A stretch of 5,875 nucleotides of DNA from Flammeovirgaceae bacterium (GTDB lineage Bacteria; Bacteroidota; Bacteroidia; Cytophagales; Cyclobacteriaceae): positions 1 through 5,875 of the forward strand of contig QIDJ01000305.1 in assembly GCA_003228395.1 (NCBI GenBank). Reading direction: 5' to 3'. The notes under the pieces are model-generated. The model did not search any database and was not told the origin of the DNA. It saw only the letters and a program-made list of their open reading frames with translations. The translations under genes and the position numbers were made by a program. This document shows, piece after piece, positions 1 through 4,413 of this stretch; the first letter of the stretch is position 1, and every line of letters starts with the position of its first letter.

Positions 1-228
1 GGGTAATAATCACTTAAAAGCGATTCGAAATGACACAGTAGTAAGAAAGTAGGCGAAAAAATGAATAGAACTCATTATAATATAAATTGTTATTGATTTA
101 TAACCAGTAACATACAGAATTTGTTCAATAGAAAAAAGGTTTAATAATGGAAATATGATCCTTTTATAGGATGTGAGAAAAATTTCATTCTCAATTAGCG
201 GGATCAAAATGAAAAGTGAGAAGAAATA
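1..228. other. AT-rich region without a convincing gene
   Basis: This stretch is strongly AT-rich and lies beyond the 3' end of the minus-strand DUF4442 gene. One plus-strand frame is open from the left edge to a TAG at 50-52 (ending ...NDTVVRK). It could be the last codons of a gene entering from the left, but 16 codons are too few to tell. Two weak hairpins lie near the DUF4442 stop: TGAGAA/TTCTCA at 174-179 and 188-193, and ATCCT/AGGAT at 158-162 and 168-172. Read on the minus strand, neither is followed directly by a T-run (the nearest, T6-7, is around 131-137), so I do not call a terminator. No RNA gene, repeat array or mobile-element end was seen. Confidence 0.6.
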
Positions 229-738
229 TCAAACCTTCGTTCGAACCTTTCCCCAGTCTTTTATCTGCCAGCAAACATTTCCGGTACAAAGTTTATTGTT
301 ACCGGTGTCAAAAATTTCAACCTGGCAGTCTATTTCCACAACGCCGTCATGTGCTACCGGTCTGCTCACCCGTTCTTCAATCCATTGTTCGGACACTTCA
401 AAACGGGTATGTGCATCGGTTTTTCCCTGGTAATGGTATTCCATTTCGATTTTTTTCATAATGATCCGGTACTTTCTGAATTCCAGTGATGTCAGCAAGG
501 TCAGCCCGGTTACGTATTCGGCGAGCGTGGCAAGAGCACAGGCATGCAGGCCTTTTATATGATTCATGTTTTTACGGATGTAGGGAAGTTTCATTTCCAA
601 CCCATTTTCTTCTACCTTTTCAATTAAAAACCTATGTGGTTTGTTGAATGGAATAATTCTCCACATGATCCGGTTCAACAACCACAGATAGAATGCGGAT
701 TTTCTGGCTTTCTGAAATAATTTTGACGGGTCTTTCAT
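229..738 (-). CDS. DUF4442 hotdog-fold (thioesterase-like) protein
   Basis: This 169-residue protein matches the DUF4442 family, a branch of the hotdog-fold superfamily related to acyl-CoA thioesterases. The visible signature is the segment NHIKGLHACALATLAEYVTG (about residues 60-79). It corresponds to the hotdog central helix, where thioesterases usually have a His-Gly/Ala loop followed by a helix containing Glu/Asp. After it come alternating hydrophobic strands, including two near the C-terminus (VEIDCQVEIFD and NKLCTGNVCWQI). The N-terminal part is basic with a Trp-rich amphipathic stretch (AFYLWLLNRIMWRI), typical of this family and possibly membrane-associating. No signal peptide is seen. 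The frame stays open upstream to an ATG at 867, but that start would overlap the divergent gene and add 43 residues with no family resemblance, so ATG 738 is preferred. No Shine-Dalgarno is visible. The substrate is unknown; an acyl thioester hydrolase role is inferred from fold only. Confidence 0.85.
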   Translation of the reverse strand: MKDPSKLFQKARKSAFYLWLLNRIMWRIIPFNKPHRFLIEKVEENGLEMKLPYIRKNMNHIKGLHACALATLAEYVTGLTLLTSLEFRKYRIIMKKIEMEYHYQGKTDAHTRFEVSEQWIEERVSRPVAHDGVVEIDCQVEIFDTGNNKLCTGNVCWQIKDWGKVRTKV

Positions 739-817
739 TGGCTTTCGTTGGGTTGATCGTAATTTGGCAGGCCTGAATATAAAACTATTCCGGATTATAT
801 AAACACAATTTTGTGAT
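739..817. promoter_or_regulatory. Divergent intergenic region with inverted repeats
   Basis: The 79 bp between the divergent DUF4442 and dehydrogenase starts must hold the promoters of both genes unless these lie inside the genes. Seen directly: a perfect 8-bp palindrome CAGGCCTG at 768-775, a TTTGG at 763-767 that could serve as a plus-strand -33-type element, and an inverted repeat CACAA-TT-TTGTG at 804-815 that ends two bases before ATG 818. No full TAnnTTTG match lies at a sensible distance for either gene; CAATTTTG at 807-813 is one mismatch away but too close to the start codon. Promoter positions therefore remain unassigned. Confidence 0.4.
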
Positions 818-1960
818 ATGAAGCAAAATATCATCGTTTTGGGCGCCGGACTGGTAGGAAAAGCCATGGCACTCGATTTGGCCGAAGACCACAGTATAAC
901 CTCCGTTGATTACAATCAGAATGCGCTGGATGAGCTCAATAAATCCGGGATTGATACCATTCAGGCTGATTTAACAGAAGCGGGCCGGATAGGCGGACTC
1001 GTCAGCAATTTTGATCTTGTGATCGGATCCGTTCCCGGTTTTTTAGGATACCGGATGGTAAAAGAGGTGATCGAAGCAGGAAAAGATATTGTGGATATAT
1101 CTTTCTTCCCCGAAGATCCTTTTGAGTTAGACGAGCTTGCAAAGTCACAAAACGTGACTGCACTTGTGGATTGCGGAGTGGCGCCCGGAATGGGTAACAT
1201 TATTTTCGGCCACCATTGTAAAGAAATGGAGGTGTCTTCTTACGAATGCCTCGTAGGGGGCCTGCCTGTGAACCGGGAGTGGCCGTATGAATACAAAGCC
1301 GTATTTTCTCCAGCCGATGTGATCGAGGAATATGTGCGCCCGGCCAGGTATGTACAGAATGGCAAAATCGTAGAAAAAGAAGCCCTTTCAGATACGGAAC
1401 TTGTTGATTTCCCCGGAATAGGTACGCTGGAATCCTGGAATTCGGATGGACTGCGCACCCTTATCAAAACGATGGATGTACCTGATATGATCGAAAAAAC
1501 CTTACGCTATCCGGGATGTGTGGAATACCTTAAAGTGTTGCGTGCCAGCGGCTTCTTTTCCCCGGAAGAAATCGAAATAAACGGTATGAAAATCAGGCCG
1601 GTGGATGTTACTTCAAAACTTTTATTTCCATTATGGAAACTCAAACCCGGAGAGGAGGAATTTACCGTCATGCGGATACGTATTACAGGAATGGAAAACG
1701 GAATTTCCCGGCATTTAGAATACTATGTCCATGATAAATATGATGCCGCTACCGGAACCACCTCAATGGCCAGAACTACCGGTTATACATGCACCGCAGC
1801 TGCTAATCTGGTGCTTGAAAAGAAATTTACACGGAAAGGCATTTGTCCTCCGGAATATGTAGGTGAAAACACCGGTAATTTTGAATTTATTCTCGAATAT
1901 CAAAAACAAAGAGGAATTAATTATCAGTTCAGGGAGTTGGAAAATGGAAATAATACGTAA
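818..1960 (+). CDS. Saccharopine dehydrogenase / lysine 6-dehydrogenase-like oxidoreductase
   Basis: This is a 380-residue cytoplasmic NAD(P)-dependent oxidoreductase of the saccharopine dehydrogenase family. It opens with a Rossmann fold: strand NIIVLGAGLVG with the GxGxxG loop at residues 9-14, followed by SVDYN. Asp31 sits at the end of the second strand and favours NAD over NADP. The family block VDCGVAPGMGN is at 117-127. The C-terminal substrate domain includes GGLP (147-150), a pre-domain PGIGTLESWNSDGL (199-212) and the terminal MARTTGYTCTAAANLVLE (317-334). The length fits single-domain lysine 6-dehydrogenases and saccharopine reductase-like proteins (about 370-400). Family chemistry is reversible oxidative deamination at the lysine epsilon amine or at the secondary amine of saccharopine; the exact substrate cannot be read from sequence. 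ATG 818 sits right at the Rossmann strand, so the start is firm, although no Shine-Dalgarno is visible. The NhaC-type transporter gene follows after 18 bp, implying an operon. Confidence 0.88.
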   Translation: MKQNIIVLGAGLVGKAMALDLAEDHSITSVDYNQNALDELNKSGIDTIQADLTEAGRIGGLVSNFDLVIGSVPGFLGYRMVKEVIEAGKDIVDISFFPEDPFELDELAKSQNVTALVDCGVAPGMGNIIFGHHCKEMEVSSYECLVGGLPVNREWPYEYKAVFSPADVIEEYVRPARYVQNGKIVEKEALSDTELVDFPGIGTLESWNSDGLRTLIKTMDVPDMIEKTLRYPGCVEYLKVLRASGFFSPEEIEINGMKIRPVDVTSKLLFPLWKLKPGEEEFTVMRIRITGMENGISRHLEYYVHDKYDAATGTTSMARTTGYTCTAAANLVLEKKFTRKGICPPEYVGENTGNFEFILEYQKQRGINYQFRELENGNNT

Positions 1961-1978
1961 TTTGACGGCTTTTGCAAA

Positions 1979-3463
1979 ATGGATACGGAAGAAAAGACAC
2001 TAAAAACTCCCCGGAAACCTACACTTTTCCTGTCACTAATACCCTTAGTCATACTGATTGCGCTGCTGGGAACCAATGTTTACCTCTTTGGTGACGATAC
2101 GCTCGCCGGTTCAAACCAGATGGCATTGTTACTGGCCGCAACGGTTGCCGGTGTGATCGCAGTAAAACTTGGTTACGACTGGCTTGAAATTCAGAAAGGC
2201 GTTGTAAAATCAATAAGTTCCGCCATGTCTGCTATCCTCATTCTGTTGCTGATTGGTTCTTTATCGGGCACCTGGCTCATCAGCGGGGTAGTGCCTGCCA
2301 TGATTTACTACGGACTTAAAATCCTGAATCCGACCATTTTCCTGTTGGCTGCCTGTGCGGTTGCCGCCATCGTTTCACTTGCTACAGGAAGTTCGTGGTC
2401 AACTATAGCAACCGTAGGTATTGCCCTGCTTGGTATAGGAAAAGCGCTGGGACTTGGAGAAGGCCTGATAGCAGGCGCAATTATTTCAGGAGCTTATTTT
2501 GGGGATAAAATGTCGCCATTGTCTGACACAACCAATCTGGCTCCGGCTATGGCCGGCACCGACCTGTTTACACATATAAGGTACATGGCCCTAACTACCG
2601 GACCTTCCATTACCATTACACTGGTTATCTTTCTGGTCTGGGGATTTTTCATTGACCCAGGTACAGTATCAAACGATATTCCACACATCCTGGCATCCAT
2701 CGACAACACCTTCAACATCAATCCGTTGTTATTTATTGTTCCGGTTGCGGTTATTGCCATGATCGTTAAAAAAGTACCGGCATTGCCGGCGCTCCTGGCC
2801 GGCACGCTGCTCGGAGCACTGGCCGCTGTTATTTTCCAGCCTCATATCTTCGATAATATTTCCGGAATTACCGATGGGGGTAACCTCAAGTCAGGCTACA
2901 TCGCCATTATGAAAGCGATGTACACACGGATAAGCATCACCACTGATAACGAAATGGTCAATGAACTCCTGTCAACAGGAGGTATGGCAGGTATGCTCAA
3001 TACCATCTGGCTTATCCTGACGGCCATGGTTTTCGGTGGCGTGATGGAATCAGCGCACATGTTGCAGCGCATTGCCTCCGAAATTATCAGGCTTGCACAC
3101 TCCACAGGCTCGCTTATTGCCTCCACTGCAGGCACGTGTGTGTTTTTCAATGTTACTGCCTCCGATCAGTATCTGGCCATTGTGGTTCCCGGCCGGATGT
3201 TTCGTACTACGTACAAGGACAGGGGCTTAAAACCAGAAGTTTTAAGCCGGACTTTAGAAGATTCAGGTACCGTAACCTCGGTGCTGGTGCCATGGAACAC
3301 ATGCGGGGCCACCCAGTCCACCGTGCTGGGTGTGGCAACAATGACCTATGCTCCGTTCTGCTTTTTTAATATTATCAGCCCGTTTATGACCATCATGTTC
3401 GGCTATTTTAACATTAAGATACGGCGCATAAAACCGGAAGAGCAGCAAAAAATTGCAGCTTAG
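1979..3463 (+). CDS. nhaC: NhaC-family Na+/H+ antiporter or Na+-coupled transporter
   Basis: This is a 494-residue polytopic inner-membrane protein with about 11-12 hydrophobic segments, beginning with one at residues 15-37. The NhaC (ion transporter superfamily) signature is clear: GDKMSPLSDTTNLAPAMAGT at 175-194, then the C-terminal repeat half with TASDQYLAIVVPGRMF (393-408) and SGTVTSVLVPWNTCGA (429-444), which carry the conserved polar residues inside discontinuous helices. The tail (KIRRIKPEEQQ) is basic and cytoplasmic. Characterised NhaC proteins exchange Na+ for H+, but the family also includes predicted amino-acid carriers such as LysW. The upstream lysine/saccharopine-type dehydrogenase makes an amino-acid substrate worth considering. 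The symbol denotes family only. Start ATG 1979 gives a normal short N-terminus; no Shine-Dalgarno is seen. The stop is 2 bp before the next gene's ATG, so the two are probably co-transcribed and translationally coupled. Confidence 0.92.
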   Translation: MDTEEKTLKTPRKPTLFLSLIPLVILIALLGTNVYLFGDDTLAGSNQMALLLAATVAGVIAVKLGYDWLEIQKGVVKSISSAMSAILILLLIGSLSGTWLISGVVPAMIYYGLKILNPTIFLLAACAVAAIVSLATGSSWSTIATVGIALLGIGKALGLGEGLIAGAIISGAYFGDKMSPLSDTTNLAPAMAGTDLFTHIRYMALTTGPSITITLVIFLVWGFFIDPGTVSNDIPHILASIDNTFNINPLLFIVPVAVIAMIVKKVPALPALLAGTLLGALAAVIFQPHIFDNISGITDGGNLKSGYIAIMKAMYTRISITTDNEMVNELLSTGGMAGMLNTIWLILTAMVFGGVMESAHMLQRIASEIIRLAHSTGSLIASTAGTCVFFNVTASDQYLAIVVPGRMFRTTYKDRGLKPEVLSRTLEDSGTVTSVLVPWNTCGATQSTVLGVATMTYAPFCFFNIISPFMTIMFGYFNIKIRRIKPEEQQKIAA

Positions 3464-3465
3464 TT

Positions 3466-4044
3466 ATGTTTAACACAGAGATTACCAATGAGGAAGTAAA
3501 TACACTTCCATTATTAAAATTTGAAGGAAAATCATACCTTATTTCAAATCATAAGGGATTGTTTCATGCGTTTGATGAGATTAGCCGTGCATCGTTTGTT
3601 GGGTTCGATACCGAAACAAAGCCCATTTTTGTAAAAGGCAGATCAAACAGTGTCGCACTTATCCAGATCGCCCTGGAAAATAAAGTTTTTTTGATACGCC
3701 TCAATAAAACTGGACTTGCCAGCGAGATCTGTTCTTTTTTTGAATCCGATGTTCGTAAAATCGGCATTGCGCTGCATGACGACATTAAGGCATTGCGGCA
3801 GGTGAAACTTTTTGAGCCAAACGGTTTTATCAACCTGAATGCCATCACCGCTGAGTTGGGAATAAAAAACCAGGGCATCCGAAAGCTTGCCGGTATCATT
3901 CTTGGAGGAAGGGTGTCGAAAAGCCAGCAGTTGTCGAACTGGGAGAATGAACAGCTTACAGAATCACAGATAAGCTATGCAGCTACCGATGCCTGGGTAT
4001 GCTGGAAAATGTATGACGAGTTGCAAAATAAGGGATACGTTTGA
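3466..4044 (+). CDS. DEDDy-type 3'-5' exonuclease (RNase D / WRN-like)
   Basis: This is a 192-residue single-domain exonuclease. All three DEDD motifs are visible: Exo I FVGFDTETKP with Asp48 and Glu50; Exo II KIGIALHDDIKALRQV with Asp106 as the likely catalytic residue; and Exo III ISYAATDAW with Tyr171 and Asp175, making it the DEDDy subtype. SNWENEQLTESQISYAATDA matches the usual sequence before Exo III in bacterial RNase D/WRN-exonuclease-like proteins. There is no HRDC or helicase domain, so it is a stand-alone catalytic domain of the length common for such proteins. The family removes nucleotides from 3' ends of RNA or DNA by two-metal catalysis; which nucleic acid is used here is unknown. 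The ATG lies 2 bp after the transporter stop, so the gene is probably the last of the operon and translationally coupled. The protein is cytoplasmic, with no signal peptide. Confidence 0.9.
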   Translation: MFNTEITNEEVNTLPLLKFEGKSYLISNHKGLFHAFDEISRASFVGFDTETKPIFVKGRSNSVALIQIALENKVFLIRLNKTGLASEICSFFESDVRKIGIALHDDIKALRQVKLFEPNGFINLNAITAELGIKNQGIRKLAGIILGGRVSKSQQLSNWENEQLTESQISYAATDAWVCWKMYDELQNKGYV

Positions 4045-4169
4045 TCTCCGGTTTTCATTGGGAAATTGAATTCCACTATTTTTCCGGTGTACATCAATGA
4101 CCGGAAGTGTACGATTATGACCATATTTACAATCATTCTTATTATGTAACAATCTGATTTACTGAACGA
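4045..4169 (+). other. 3' flank of the operon with a 7-bp hairpin
   Basis: Non-coding sequence follows the exonuclease stop. It holds a perfect inverted repeat TTCCGGT (4082-4088) / ACCGGAA (4100-4106) with an 11-nt loop. The hexamer GTGTAC occurs twice, at 4087-4092 and 4107-4112, one copy straddling each hairpin arm. No T-run follows the hairpin on either strand, so it is not a classical intrinsic terminator; it may stabilise the mRNA 3' end or be a protein-binding site. No ORF with a recognisable product was found. Confidence 0.45.
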
Positions 4170-4177
4170 TAACTTTG
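4170..4177 (+). promoter_or_regulatory. Candidate Bacteroidota -7 promoter element TAACTTTG
   Basis: TAACTTTG is an exact match to the Bacteroidota primary-sigma -7 consensus TAnnTTTG. It is in an intergenic region, in the orientation of the downstream mini-ORF, terminator and transporter. Transcription would start at about 4183-4185. The expected upstream TTTG-type -33 element is not clearly present (TTATG at 4142-4146 is the closest, with a long spacer). By base composition about one such 6-base match is expected by chance in a window of this size, so confidence rests on location. Confidence 0.4.
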
Positions 4178-4230
4178 TGGCACATGGATTGGATTATATT
4201 GGCTGGTCAAAAACTCAAAATAAACAGGCA

Positions 4231-4314
4231 ATGAAAAAATTGTTAAAACTTTTGAAAAAAAGTGACTTTCTGATGAGCAATCATATCACGGATTACTATA
4301 TACTTTCCAATTAA
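4231..4314 (+). CDS. Possible small ORF, 27 residues, Lys/Leu-rich
   Basis: An ATG-started ORF of 27 codons ending in TAA lies between the candidate promoter at 4170 and the terminator at 4341. The peptide begins MKKLLKLLKKSDF, a Lys/Leu alternation typical of a cationic amphipathic helix, and ends in a more polar DYYILSN. I recognise no family. No good Shine-Dalgarno precedes it (ACAGGCA only). A second, shorter frame (ATG 4184, 16 codons) precedes it and overlaps by 4 bases at ATGA, which is what coupled translation would look like but may be chance. It could be a small membrane-active protein, a leader peptide for the downstream transporter, or non-coding sequence inside a small RNA. An ORF this short is expected by chance, so support is limited. 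Confidence 0.25.
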   Translation: MKKLLKLLKKSDFLMSNHITDYYILSN

Positions 4315-4340
4315 CCAGTTATCCAATAACGTGATCCGGG

Positions 4341-4370
4341 GGCGCTTAACTTTATAAGCGCCTTTTTTTT
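4341..4370 (+). terminator. Rho-independent terminator
   Basis: A perfect 8-bp stem GGCGCTTA (4341-4348) / TAAGCGCC (4355-4362) with a 6-nt loop ACTTTA is followed directly by eight T residues (4363-4370). This is a textbook plus-strand intrinsic terminator. The other strand has no T-run after the hairpin, so it is unidirectional. It would end transcripts from the exonuclease operon and from the candidate promoter at 4170. It lies only 43 bp before the transporter start, leaving little room for a separate downstream promoter. Confidence 0.9.
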
Positions 4371-4397
4371 AAGTGTTTTATTAAGTTACTTCGCTGC

Positions 4398-4404
4398 AAA
4401 GGAG
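4398..4404 (+). promoter_or_regulatory. Shine-Dalgarno AAAGGAG that sets a TTG start
   Basis: AAAGGAG is strongly complementary to the 16S rRNA 3' end and lies 9 nt before TTG 4414. No ATG or GTG in the transporter frame lies between the last in-frame stop (TAA 4327-4329) and the first hydrophobic segment, and the first in-frame ATG (4558) would delete that segment. This site therefore decides the start. It stands out because the other genes here lack a visible Shine-Dalgarno. Confidence 0.7.
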
Positions 4405-4413
4405 TGTGCTGCA

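Noticed and set aside
2..52. Open plus-strand frame from the left edge ending at TAG, possible gene tail
   Set aside because: Sixteen codons without a recognisable motif cannot be separated from chance.
10..207. Minus-strand 65-codon hydrophobic ORF just downstream of the DUF4442 gene
   Set aside because: It needs a TTG start with no Shine-Dalgarno, and its Ile/Phe/Tyr-rich composition is what AT-rich non-coding DNA gives. No family is recognisable.
739..867. Longer DUF4442 protein starting at ATG 867
   Set aside because: The extra 43 residues have no family resemblance and would overlap the divergent dehydrogenase start at 818; the family's usual basic N-terminus begins at ATG 738.
4248..4263. 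ACTTTT-GAAA-AAAAGT hairpin with a GNRA-like loop
   Set aside because: The stem is entirely weak A-T pairs apart from one C-G, and it lies in an A-rich run; it is unlikely to be stable or meaningful.
4178..4370. 6S RNA, SRP RNA or riboswitch in the transporter leader
   Set aside because: The 5' and 3' ends do not pair as in 6S RNA, no SRP core motif is present, and no known riboswitch core was recognised. A covariance search (Rfam) would be needed to settle this.
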